This document shows, one piece after another, positions 13,598 to 20,184 of a stretch of DNA of 20,381 nucleotides (its first letter is position 1; each line of letters starts with the position of its first letter). Position numbers and translations under genes: made by a program. The stretch comes from AC-37 sp035275105 (lineage in GTDB: Bacteria > Actinomycetota > Thermoleophilia > Solirubrobacterales > Thermoleophilaceae), in NCBI GenBank assembly GCA_035275105.1, contig DATENL010000116.1, positions 1 to 20,381 on the forward strand, read 5' to 3'. The notes under the pieces are model-generated. The model was given only the letters and a program-made list of their open reading frames with translations, was not told the origin of the DNA and did no database searches.

Positions 13598-13796
13598 CCT
13601 GCACCGCCCGCAGCACCTCCACGCGCTGACCGTCGCGCAGCTCGAATCCGTCCCACTCGCCGCGGGGCACCACCTCGCCGTCGACCGCGACCGCCATCCC
13701 GCGGCCGGCCGGCTCGGCTCCGGCGGCTGCCACCGCGTCGGCCACGCGCGCGCCCTCGCGGACCTCGCGCGGCTCTCCGTTCACGGTGACGTTCAC
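13590..13796 (-). CDS. thiS: Sulfur carrier protein ThiS
   Basis: A 68-residue ubiquitin-like sulfur carrier: VNVTVNGEPREV opening, VADAVAAAG helix, GMAVAVDGEVVPRGEW, LRDGQRVEVLRAVQGG end. The C-terminal Gly-Gly is the site that becomes the thiocarboxylate after adenylation by a ThiF/MoeB enzyme, which is not in this window. It overlaps thiO by 4 bp (GTGA) and thiG by 8 bp. The start is GTG 13796; the frame is open far upstream as antisense to other genes, which is not real coding. Identification is secure from the motif set and the gene order. Confidence 0.93.
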   Translation of the reverse strand: MNVTVNGEPREVREGARVADAVAAAGAEPAGRGMAVAVDGEVVPRGEWDGFELRDGQRVEVLRAVQGG

Positions 13797-14902
13797 GCGA
13801 CGCCCCCGGCGACCGGCGCGTCGCGGCCGGCCAGGAGCTCGGCGACCGTGCGCGCGGCGAGGGGCGCGAGCAGCACGCCGCCGCGCCCGTGGCCCGTCGC
13901 CCATACGAGCCCCTCGGGCCCCTCGGGCCCCTCGGGCCCCGCCGCCGCTACCGCCGGCAGGTTGTCGGGCGTCACCGGTCGCAGTCCCGCCTCGACGGCA
14001 ACCAGCTCGCGCTCCTCGACGTCGGGCAGTACCTCCCAGGCGTACTCGAGCAGGCGCTGGGCGGCGCCCGCTGTGACGGTGGTGTCGAAGCCCTGCTCCT
14101 CCGAGGTCGCGCCGACCACGATCTCGCCCCCCGGCCGCGACACGACGTAGCAGCGCGGCGTCCGCACGATCCGGTGCGCCAGCGGCTCGCCGCGCAGCCG
14201 CACGATCTGCCCCTTCACCGGGCGGAGAGCCGGCGCCGACGGATGCAGCGCGCCGCTCCAGGCGCCGCAGGCGACGACCACGCGCTCCGCGGCCAGGGCG
14301 CCGCGGGAGGTGGCGAGCCCGGTCACGCGCCCGCCCGCGTCCTCCACGCGGAGCACCTCGATCCCCGTCCGCACCTCCACGCCCTCGCCGCGCAGCACCT
14401 CGCGCAGGGCCCGGATGACGGCACGCGGGTCGACCGCCCCGTCCCGCGGTGCGAGCACGCCGCCGGACACCCGCGGCGACAGGCCGGGCTCGAGCCGCCG
14501 GCACTCGCGCCCCGTCAGCCACTCGGCGCCGAGCCCGAGCGAGCGCTGAAGCTCGTTGAGACGGCGCAGCTCGGCGACGTCGTCGCGGTCGACCGCAGCG
14601 ACCAGGGCACCGGCCTCCGAGTACTCCAAATCGAGGCCGGAGCGCTCGGCGAGCTCGGCCGCGAACCCGGGCCACTCCGCCCGGCCGGCCAGGTTGACGC
14701 GCAGGAGCTCGTGCTCGCCGAAGGCGGCCTCGGTGACCGGCGCGAGCATCCCCGCCGCGACCGTGGAGGCCGGTCCGGGAGCGCCGTCGCCCCGGTCGAG
14801 CACGAGGACGGACATGCCGGCCTGAGCGGCGCGCCAGGCGCACGCAAGGCCGACGATTCCGGCGCCGGCGACCACGACGTCGTGCGTCCGCTCCCGCGCC
14901 AT
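13793..14902 (-). CDS. thiO: Glycine oxidase ThiO
   Basis: A 369-residue FAD-dependent D-amino-acid-oxidase-type enzyme that oxidises glycine to iminoacetate (dehydroglycine) for ThiG in aerobes. FAD-binding GAGIVG at residues 13-18 and the dinucleotide-fold end LVLDRG, then the STVAAGMLAPVTE flavin loop, EPGLSPRVSGGVLAPRDGAVDPRAVI, PVKGQIVRLRG, and the late GLRPVTPDNLPAV and WATGHGRGGVLLAP motifs. An insert of tandem Gly-Pro-Glu units (from a 9-bp DNA repeat) sits just before WATGHG. ATG 14902 is clear. The DUF6458-like gene ends 15 bp upstream, and a TAGCAT box (14920-14915, minus) overlaps its stop codon, so thiO may also have its own promoter. Confidence 0.93.
   Translation of the reverse strand: MARERTHDVVVAGAGIVGLACAWRAAQAGMSVLVLDRGDGAPGPASTVAAGMLAPVTEAAFGEHELLRVNLAGRAEWPGFAAELAERSGLDLEYSEAGALVAAVDRDDVAELRRLNELQRSLGLGAEWLTGRECRRLEPGLSPRVSGGVLAPRDGAVDPRAVIRALREVLRGEGVEVRTGIEVLRVEDAGGRVTGLATSRGALAAERVVVACGAWSGALHPSAPALRPVKGQIVRLRGEPLAHRIVRTPRCYVVSRPGGEIVVGATSEEQGFDTTVTAGAAQRLLEYAWEVLPDVEERELVAVEAGLRPVTPDNLPAVAAAGPEGPEGPEGLVWATGHGRGGVLLAPLAARTVAELLAGRDAPVAGGVA
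13911..13937. repeat. Three exact tandem copies of a 9-bp unit within thiO
   Basis: CCCTCGGGC repeated three times without mismatch, coding Gly-Pro-Glu units on the minus strand. The unit length keeps frame. It lies in a predicted surface loop before the WATGHG motif and is a possible slippage site. Confidence 0.85.
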
Positions 14903-14917
14903 GTCCGCCTGTGAATG

Positions 14918-15154
14918 CTAGTACCGGCGCGTGGGCGGCGGGGGGCGGTCGTCGTAGTACTCGTGCTCGCGCCGGCGGCGCGACGCCGGGCTCCACATGA
15001 ACGTGTAGAGCAGCGACAGGATCAGGCCGAGGACGCCCACCAGCAGCAGGATCGTGCCCACCGTCTGTATGTCGATCCAGTCGACCTCGCCGGTCACGGC
15101 GTACCTGAGCACGGCGCCGATCGCGATAAGGACGATGGAGCTTCCAATCGTCAC
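14918..15154 (-). CDS. Small membrane protein, DUF6458-like
   Basis: A 78-residue protein with two predicted membrane helices: IGSSIVLIAIGAVLRYAV (about residues 3-20) and VGTILLLVGVLGLILSLLYTF (about 33-53), joined by TGEVDWIDIQT. A cytosolic tail rich in Arg and Pro follows (SRRRREHEYYDDRPPPPTRR). The pattern matches the actinobacterial DUF6458 family from memory; its function is unknown. GTG 15154 is preferred over an upstream GTG/ATG region because family members begin with (M)TIGxSI, and TAAGCT lies 7 nt before it. It may be the first gene of the thi cluster, being 15 bp ahead of thiO. Confidence 0.72.
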   Translation of the reverse strand: MTIGSSIVLIAIGAVLRYAVTGEVDWIDIQTVGTILLLVGVLGLILSLLYTFMWSPASRRRREHEYYDDRPPPPTRRY

Positions 15155-15161
15155 GGGGGTG

Positions 15162-15167
15162 AGCTTA
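15162..15167 (-). promoter_or_regulatory. -10 box (TAAGCT) of the DUF6458/thi cluster
   Basis: TAAGCT on the minus strand ends 7 nt before the GTG at 15154, the leaderless spacing seen elsewhere. No thiamine pyrophosphate riboswitch elements fit between it and the start. Confidence 0.45.
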
Positions 15168-15233
15168 CCCGTGTAGCCGGAACCTCGAACGGGCATCGCT
15201 AGTGTTGCAACGCGTTAAGCGGAGGCGCCCAGC

Positions 15234-15261
15234 GCAACATCGCGCCGCCCCAGCTGTTTCT
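15234..15261 (+). promoter_or_regulatory. ECF-sigma-like promoter of the secreted glycoside hydrolase
   Basis: GCAACA (15234-15239), N16, GTTTCT (from 15256) repeats the boxes and exact spacing found before both RTX genes, although this gene is unrelated to them. Transcription would start around 15266-15268, a few bases before the ATG at 15274. Confidence 0.45.
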
Positions 15262-15273
15262 CTCGCACCTGCC

Positions 15274-16758
15274 ATGAAGCTCTTGCACGTCCTCAAGACG
15301 CTCCCGGTCGCCGCGCTCGTGGTCCTGCTGCTGATGCCCGCCGCGCGGGCCGGCGCCAGCGCGTCGCAGATGACGCTCATGCAGGACGACTCGCAGCTCC
15401 TCTTCACCACCGACGAGCGCCGCATCGAGACGATCACGGAGATGCAGACCCTTGGGGTGGACGTCGTGAAGTTCCGGCTCGACTGGGCGTCCGTGGCGCC
15501 GTCGCCGAACAGCAAGCAGAAGCCGAGCGGCTTCTCGGGGGACGACCCCGCTGAGTACAACCCCGCCGTTTGGGGGGTCTACGACAGGACCGTCTCGGCG
15601 ATCCTCGACCACGGCATGCAGCCGTACATCCTGCTCGGCGGCCGCGCGCCGCGCTGGGCGAGCGGCAAGACGCGCGTGACGAGGCCGGACGCCAAGGACT
15701 ACGGGAGGTTCGTGCAGGCGGTCGGCACGCGCTACTCGGGCACCTACAAGAAGGACCCGTCGCCGCTGGCGCAGCCGCTGCCGCGCGTCGGGAAGTACTC
15801 GGCCTGGAACGAGACGAACCTCAAGTTCTGGCTCGCGCCTCAGTACTCGCACGGCACGCCGGTGTCGCCGAAGATCTACCGCGGCCTCCTTCGCGCCGCG
15901 CACACCGGCCTCGTGAACTCGGGGCACGGAGGCGACGACCTCTTCATCGGAGAGCTGCTCCCGTTCGCCCGAAGCGGCGAGGCGGGCCGCGAGAAGGTCC
16001 GCCCGATCGAGTTCCTGCGCGAGCTCGCCTGCGTCGACCGCAAGTACAAGCCCTACAAGGGCAAGGCGGCGAGGGATCGCGACTGCCAGAACTTCAAGAG
16101 GCTGCCAGGCACGGGCCTCGCGTACCACCCGTACACGCTGCCCGGCGGCCCCGACATCCCCACGCCGAACAAGGACGACGCCTCGGTCGGTGAGCTGGAC
16201 CGGGTGGTGCACGCGCTCGACAAGCTTGGCCGCGCGAACCGGATCTCGAAGGGATGGCCGATATGGGCAACGGAATTCGGCTATCAGACCGACCCGCCCG
16301 ACAAGTTCCAGACGCCGATCAAGCGGGTGCCCAACTTCCTGGGCGAGGCGGAGTGGTTCTCATACCGCAACCCGCGCGTGGCCACGTACGCGCAGTACCC
16401 GCTGGTGGACGACAGGCTCACGAACGGCGGCAGCGGCTTCCAGTCGGGCCTCCGCACCCACGACCGCAAGAAGAAGAAGGGCGTCTACGAGGCGTTCGAG
16501 CGGCCGCTCTACGTGGACCTCGTCACGTCGAAGGTCGTCGAGGTGTTCGGTGGCGTGCGGAGCGCGGCCGCGGGCCAGAAGGTCAAGATCGAGTCGAAGC
16601 TCGGCAAGGGGAGCTGGAAGAAGCTCGGCACCGCCACGCTCGGCGCGCAGGGCTACTTCGACCGCAAGTTCCAGGTCTCGAAGGCCGCCGACCGCAAGTT
16701 CCGCTTCAAGCTCGGCAAGACCAAGAGCCGCACGGCCACGGCGCACCGCCGCCGCTAG
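15274..16758 (+). CDS. Secreted glycoside hydrolase-like protein (clan A TIM barrel)
   Basis: A 494-residue exported protein. Signal peptide MKLLHVLKTLPVAALVVLLLMPAARA, cleavage near residue 26-30. The barrel part (about 50-390) resembles clan GH-A enzymes (GH5/GH39-type): TLGVDVVKFRLDWASVAPSP, ILDHGMQPYILLGG, KYSAWNE180TN with a probable acid/base Glu, and IWATE334FGYQT with a probable nucleophile Glu after the seventh strand. HPYTLPGGPD occupies the position of a conserved substrate-site His. The C-terminal 90 residues are a Lys-rich beta domain (KVKIESKLGKGSWKKLG), perhaps for binding wall polymers. The exact family and sugar are not determinable. ATG 15274 begins a clean signal peptide; there is no strong Shine-Dalgarno. 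It is divergent from the DUF6458-like gene. Confidence 0.82.
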   Translation: MKLLHVLKTLPVAALVVLLLMPAARAGASASQMTLMQDDSQLLFTTDERRIETITEMQTLGVDVVKFRLDWASVAPSPNSKQKPSGFSGDDPAEYNPAVWGVYDRTVSAILDHGMQPYILLGGRAPRWASGKTRVTRPDAKDYGRFVQAVGTRYSGTYKKDPSPLAQPLPRVGKYSAWNETNLKFWLAPQYSHGTPVSPKIYRGLLRAAHTGLVNSGHGGDDLFIGELLPFARSGEAGREKVRPIEFLRELACVDRKYKPYKGKAARDRDCQNFKRLPGTGLAYHPYTLPGGPDIPTPNKDDASVGELDRVVHALDKLGRANRISKGWPIWATEFGYQTDPPDKFQTPIKRVPNFLGEAEWFSYRNPRVATYAQYPLVDDRLTNGGSGFQSGLRTHDRKKKKGVYEAFERPLYVDLVTSKVVEVFGGVRSAAAGQKVKIESKLGKGSWKKLGTATLGAQGYFDRKFQVSKAADRKFRFKLGKTKSRTATAHRRR

Positions 16759-16774
16759 CCGGCCGGCGCCGGCT
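16757..16774. terminator. GC hairpin after the glycoside hydrolase
   Basis: AGCCGG (16757-16762) pairs with CCGGCT (16769-16774); within it lies the 12-bp palindrome GCCGGCGCCGGC (16762-16773). It starts in the TAG stop and precedes thiE by 40 bp. There is no T-run; a possible terminator only. Confidence 0.35.
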
Positions 16775-16813
16775 CCCGCGGGGCGACGCAGGGCACCTGT
16801 CACGATCAGCGGC

Positions 16814-17431
16814 GTGTTCGAGCGCGCGCGTCTGTACCTCGTCCTGGAGGCCGCCGCGGCGGGCGCGGTCGAGCCCGCCCTGCGGGGCGGCGCCGACGTG
16901 GTGCAGCTCCGCGACAAGTCGGCGTCCGACTCGGAGCTGACCGCCGCGGCCGAGCGGATCGGGGAGCTGTGCCGCGCGCGCGGCGTGCCGTTCGTGGTCA
17001 ACGACAGGCCCGAGCTCGCGCTCGCGGTCGGCGCCGACGGCGTGCACCTCGGACAGGACGACGCGCCGGTGGAGGAGGTGCGAGCACAGGTCGGCGACTC
17101 GCTGGCGATCGGCCTGTCCACGCACTCGCCTGAGCAGATCGGGGCCGCCGAGGCCTCGAGCGCCGACTACTACGCCGTCGGGCCGGTGTGGGAGACGCCC
17201 ACCAAGCCGGGACGGCCGGCGGTCGGCCTCGAGCTGGTGCGCCACGCCGCGGCCGTTGCGTTGAAGCCGTGGTTCGCGATCGGCGGGATCGACCCGTCCA
17301 ACGTCGGCCTGGTGGCGGCGGCGGGGGCGCGGCGCGTGGTCGTGGTGCGCGCGATCCGCGACGCCGCCGACCCCGAGGCGGCGGCCCGGGCGCTGCTCGC
17401 CGGACTGAGCGCGGAGGCGCGCGTTGGCTGA
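16814..17431 (+). CDS. thiE: Thiamine-phosphate synthase
   Basis: A 205-residue TIM-barrel enzyme that couples HMP pyrophosphate with thiazole phosphate to make thiamine phosphate. Motifs in order: RLYLVLEA (first strand), ADVVQLRDKSASDSEL, FVVNDRPELALAVGADGVHLGQDD, IGLSTHSPEQ, YYAVGPVWETPTKPGRPAVG (phosphate and pyrimidine loop), WFAIGGIDPSN and ARRVVVVRAI. The family usually reads G(V/I)AVVSAI in the last segment, a mild change here. GTG 16814 is the only start close before the first strand; a weak CACGAT box lies 7 nt upstream. It ends with an 8-bp overlap into the next gene (TTG 17424). The other thi genes visible are on the minus strand, about 1.9 kb to the left. Confidence 0.93.
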   Translation: MFERARLYLVLEAAAAGAVEPALRGGADVVQLRDKSASDSELTAAAERIGELCRARGVPFVVNDRPELALAVGADGVHLGQDDAPVEEVRAQVGDSLAIGLSTHSPEQIGAAEASSADYYAVGPVWETPTKPGRPAVGLELVRHAAAVALKPWFAIGGIDPSNVGLVAAAGARRVVVVRAIRDAADPEAAARALLAGLSAEARVG

Positions 17432-17921
17432 GGGGGCGCGGCCGCCAGCGCAACAGGGGGCCACGCAACAGGGGGCCAGGCCACCTGTTGCACGAGGCTC
17501 CCGCTCAGAGGCCAAGGACGCCGCCGCCCGCGCGCGACTAGAGCCGCTGCGCGAGGGCGAGCGCCCGCTGCCCGTGACGATCGGCGCGCTGCTGCTGGCG
17601 GCGCTCGCGCTCGCGAACGGCGTCTGGTTCGCGACCGGCTCGGAGATCGGCGGCTCGCACGACCCGCGGGTGCTCGCCTACTCGGTGCTCATGGGGATCG
17701 TCGCCGTCGGGATGTGGCGCGTCCGCTACTGGGCCGTCCTCCTGATGCAGGCGCTCCTGACGATCGCGATGCTGCTGTTCTCGCTTCTCGCGCTGAAGGC
17801 CAGCAACGTCCAGACCGCACTGATCTGCCTGGCGATCATCGGCGGGTCGGGGACGCTGTTCTGGAAGCTCGTCAAGGCGATGGCCCGCATCCAGATGCCG
17901 GAAGGGCGGGCGCCCGAGTGA
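17424..17921 (+). CDS. Small integral membrane protein, function unknown
   Basis: A 165-residue protein with a polar N-terminal stretch (1-48) and about four membrane helices: VTIGALLLAALALANGVWF (51-69), VLAYSVLMGIVAVGMW (83-98), YWAVLLMQALLTIAMLLFSL (102-121) and ALICLAIIGGSGTLFWKLV (132-150), ending in a short basic-polar tail. I do not recognise a family. The N-terminal section is coded partly by a 15-bp tandem repeat plus palindrome (17449-17491), giving QQGA repeats, so this end may be recent or may not be translated. TTG 17424 overlaps thiE by 8 bp; GTG 17573 just before helix 1 is an alternative start. The stop overlaps the thioesterase GTG in GTGA. Confidence 0.68.
   Translation: MAEGARPPAQQGATQQGARPPVARGSRSEAKDAAARARLEPLREGERPLPVTIGALLLAALALANGVWFATGSEIGGSHDPRVLAYSVLMGIVAVGMWRVRYWAVLLMQALLTIAMLLFSLLALKASNVQTALICLAIIGGSGTLFWKLVKAMARIQMPEGRAPE
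17449..17491. repeat. 15-bp exact tandem repeat with REP-like palindrome
   Basis: CGCAACAGGGGGCCA occurs twice head to tail (17449-17463, 17464-17478). The second copy pairs with CCTGTTGC (17484-17491), giving an 8-bp stem from GCAACAGG (17465-17472). The core ACAGGGGGCC-A-GGCC-A-CCTGT closely matches the intergenic hairpin at 9581-9602 (ACAGGGGGCC-T-GGCC-CCTGT). This suggests a dispersed palindromic element that here lies inside a coding frame. Confidence 0.65.
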
Positions 17922-18331
17922 GCGCGGATTTCTCGATGGTCCAGCGCGTCCGGTTCGGCGACCTCGACGCGATGCAGCACATGAACAACGTCGAGTTCCT
18001 GCGCTTCTTCGAGACGGCGCGGATCGACTGGTTCTCGGCGGTCCTTCCGGGCCACGCGCCGGGCAACCGGCAGGCGTTCGGGTTCATCTTCGCGGAGTGC
18101 CACATCGCCTACCGCGCACCGGCCTTCTTCGGCGACGAGATCCGCACCTGGATCCGGCCGAGCGAGATGAGGCGGTCGAGCATCAGGCTCGACTTCGAGA
18201 TGCGGGTCGAGTCCGACGACCGCCTGGTGGCGGACGGCTGGGGGACGCTGGTGGGCTACGACTACGAGGCGAGCGCGCCGCGGGCGCTGCCGGACTCGGT
18301 CCGCGACCGCGTCGAGCCGCTGCTTGGATAG
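17918..18331 (+). CDS. Acyl-CoA thioesterase, 4HBT/YbgC-like hotdog fold
   Basis: A 137-residue hotdog-fold protein. The N-terminal VRFGDLDAMQHMNNVEFLRFFETARIDWF (residues 11-39) carries the FGDxDxxxHxNN pattern of 4-hydroxybenzoyl-CoA-type thioesterases, with the likely catalytic Asp at D17. IFAECHIAYRAPAFFGDEI and IRLDFEMRVESDDRLVADGWGTLVGYD follow the usual strand order. It probably hydrolyses an acyl-CoA in the cytosol; the chain length is unknown. GTG 17918 overlaps the membrane-protein stop by 4 bp, so the thiE, membrane protein and thioesterase genes form a coupled run. Its TAG stop forms part of a TAGCCT box before the lpd gene. Confidence 0.85.
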   Translation: MSADFSMVQRVRFGDLDAMQHMNNVEFLRFFETARIDWFSAVLPGHAPGNRQAFGFIFAECHIAYRAPAFFGDEIRTWIRPSEMRRSSIRLDFEMRVESDDRLVADGWGTLVGYDYEASAPRALPDSVRDRVEPLLG

Positions 18332-18334
18332 CCT
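18329..18334 (+). promoter_or_regulatory. Possible -10 box (TAGCCT) of the lpd gene
   Basis: TAGCCT begins with the stop codon of the thioesterase and ends 9 nt before the ATG at 18344, giving a nearly leaderless mRNA if used. No -35 element is evident. Weak support. Confidence 0.35.
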
Positions 18335-18343
18335 GCCCGCCGC

Positions 18344-19723
18344 ATGGCTGACAGCTTCGATTGCGTCGTGATCGGCTCCGGACCCGGCGGGTACGTCGCG
18401 GCCATCCGGTCGGCCCAGCTCGGCATGAAGACGGCGATCGTCGAGAAGGACAGGATCGGGGGGCGCTGCCTGAACTTCGCGTGCATCCCGGCCAAGGCCG
18501 TGCTGCGCGCCGCCGAGGTGATGAGCGAGGTCCAGCACGGCGACCAGTTCGGGATCAAGGTCGGCGACGTGTCGGTGGACTTCTCCGGCGTGGCCGCGCA
18601 CCGCGACAAGGTCATCAAGACGCTGACCGGCGGTGTCAGCGGGCTCATGAAGAAGAACAAGGTCGAGGTGATCGAGGGCCACGCCGCGCTGACCGAGGAC
18701 GGCAACGTGCGAATCGGCGCCGCCAAGGACGGGACCGAGATCGAGGCGAAGAACGTCGTCCTGGCCACCGGCTCGGTGCCCAAGCCGATCCTCGGCCTGA
18801 GGTTCGGCGGCCGCGTGCTCGGCACGGAGACGGCCTGGGCGCTCGACGAGCTGCCGGGGTCGCTGGCGGTCATCGGCGCCGGCGCGTCGGGCACCGAGGT
18901 GGCGTCGGCTTTCGGCCGGCTCGGCACCGACGTCGCGCTGCTCGAGGCGCTGCCGCAGATCCTTCCGCTCGAGGACGACGAGATCGCGAAGGCCGCCGCA
19001 CGCGAGATCAAGAAGCAGAACGTGGAGATCGTGACCGGCGCGAACATCGAGTCGGCCGAGGCGGGCGACGACGGGGTCACGCTCGCGTACGGCGACGGCG
19101 AGCGGAAGTTCGACTACGTGTGCATCGCCGCGGGGCGAGCGCCGGACTTCGAGGCCCTCGGGCTCGAGGACGCCGGGGTCAAGACCGACGACAAGGGGCT
19201 GGTGAAGGTGGACGGCGCGATGCGCACCTCGCGCGACGGCGTCTTCGCGATCGGTGACATCGTGCCGGGGCCGGCGCTCGCTCACAAGGCATCGGACGAG
19301 GGCGTCATCGCGGTCGAGGCCGCGGCCGGTGAGGAGACTCACCCGATCGACTACCGCTTCGTGCCGGCGGCGACCTTCTGCCACCCGCAGGTGGCCTCCT
19401 TCGGGCTGACCGAGAAGCAGGCGCGCGACGAGGGCCGCGACGTGGTCGTGGGCAAGGTTCCGATCAGCGCCGTCGGCGCGCCGACCGTCTACGGGGACCG
19501 CGCCGGGATGATCAAGCTGATCGGCGACCGCGAGTACGGCGAGCTGATCGGCGGCCACATCGTCTGCGTGAAGGCCGCCGACCTGATCCAGGAGCTCGTG
19601 AACGCGCAGGTCCTCGAGGGCGGCTACGGCGAGGTCGCGCGCACGATCCACCCGCACCCGGCGTTCGCCGAGGCGGTCATGGAGGCCGCGCGGGCGGCCG
19701 ACGGGTGGTTGATCCACGGCTGA
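18344..19723 (+). CDS. lpdA: Dihydrolipoamide dehydrogenase
   Basis: A 459-residue FAD/NAD flavoprotein disulfide reductase, the E3 of 2-oxoacid dehydrogenase or glycine cleavage complexes. FAD site GSGPGG (11-16); redox disulfide C42-LNFA-C47 in GGRCLNFACIPAK (family usual GGTCLNxGCIPSK); NAD-binding VIGAGASGTEVASAFGRLG; FAD motif GVFAIGDI; dimer-interface domain with AATFCHPQVASFGLTE and the catalytic pair in IHPHPAFAEAV. The substitutions next to the cysteines (R, A, A) are conservative enough for a normal enzyme, but a related disulfide reductase is not excluded. No E1 or E2 genes are adjacent. ATG 18344 is clear. The next gene starts inside its end (GTG 19705). Confidence 0.9.
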   Translation: MADSFDCVVIGSGPGGYVAAIRSAQLGMKTAIVEKDRIGGRCLNFACIPAKAVLRAAEVMSEVQHGDQFGIKVGDVSVDFSGVAAHRDKVIKTLTGGVSGLMKKNKVEVIEGHAALTEDGNVRIGAAKDGTEIEAKNVVLATGSVPKPILGLRFGGRVLGTETAWALDELPGSLAVIGAGASGTEVASAFGRLGTDVALLEALPQILPLEDDEIAKAAAREIKKQNVEIVTGANIESAEAGDDGVTLAYGDGERKFDYVCIAAGRAPDFEALGLEDAGVKTDDKGLVKVDGAMRTSRDGVFAIGDIVPGPALAHKASDEGVIAVEAAAGEETHPIDYRFVPAATFCHPQVASFGLTEKQARDEGRDVVVGKVPISAVGAPTVYGDRAGMIKLIGDREYGELIGGHIVCVKAADLIQELVNAQVLEGGYGEVARTIHPHPAFAEAVMEAARAADGWLIHG

Positions 19724-20184
19724 GCCCCGAGCGGGAGCGGTTCTTCTACGACTTGGGGTCGCCGGCGTGTTGGCTGGCGGCCGAGGCCGTCGGCGGGGGG
19801 CCCGAGTGGGTGCCCGTGTTCTGGCCGGTCTCCGCGGAGGTTGATCGTGCCGCCGTCGAAAAAGCGGCCAATGACGGCGGCCTGGGCGGGGTGGTCTGGC
19901 CGCCGTCGTTTCCCTTCGACTCGCGCGTGGCGATGCTCGCCGCGACGTTCGCCAAGGAGACCGGCCGCGCGGTGGCCTTCTCGTTGGCCGCCTTTCGCCA
20001 GGCCTTCCTGGCGGGGCGGGACCTGTCGGTGGTCGACAACGTGCTGATAGCCGCCGCGGGGTGCGAGCTGCACCCGCGGGCGGTCCTCAAGGCGCTGGAG
20101 AGCCCGCGCGTGGCCGAGCGGCTCGACGAGGCGACCGCGGAGGCCCGGGCCCTGGGGGTCACCGAGGTGCCGCACCGCGGTTGA
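19705..20184 (+). CDS. DsbA/HCCA-isomerase-like thioredoxin-fold protein, shortened
   Basis: A 159-residue protein of the DsbA / 2-hydroxychromene-2-carboxylate isomerase type. FFYDLGSPACWLAAEAV (13-29) is the first strand and active-site helix, WVPVFWPV the second strand, followed by the inserted helical domain (VAMLAATFAKETGRAVAFSLAAFRQAFLAGRDLSVVDNVLIAA). The active site is S19-P-A-C22: the first Cys of CxxC is Ser and the second is kept. Family members continue after the GV(x)GVP cis-Pro with about 25-35 more residues (a strand pair and helix); here the frame stops at LGVTEVPHRG, so the fold's last part is missing. No frame downstream restores it. The start is GTG 19705, overlapping lpdA by 19 bp. 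It may be a decayed or specialised redox protein. Confidence 0.7.
   Translation: MVDPRLSPERERFFYDLGSPACWLAAEAVGGGPEWVPVFWPVSAEVDRAAVEKAANDGGLGGVVWPPSFPFDSRVAMLAATFAKETGRAVAFSLAAFRQAFLAGRDLSVVDNVLIAAAGCELHPRAVLKALESPRVAERLDEATAEARALGVTEVPHRG

Noticed and set aside
15204..15216. Overlapping palindromes GTTGCAAC and AACGCGTT upstream of the glycoside hydrolase
   Set aside because: Short palindromes of this size are expected often; kept only as a possible operator without support.
14903..15273. Possible TPP riboswitch before the thi cluster
   Set aside because: No CUGAGA or ACCUGAUCUGGAUAAU-like conserved elements were found on the minus strand.
17726..19717. 663-codon minus frame opposite the thioesterase and lpdA
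   Set aside because: No recognisable motif, His/Arg/Asp-rich antisense composition, and both + strand genes are clear enzymes.
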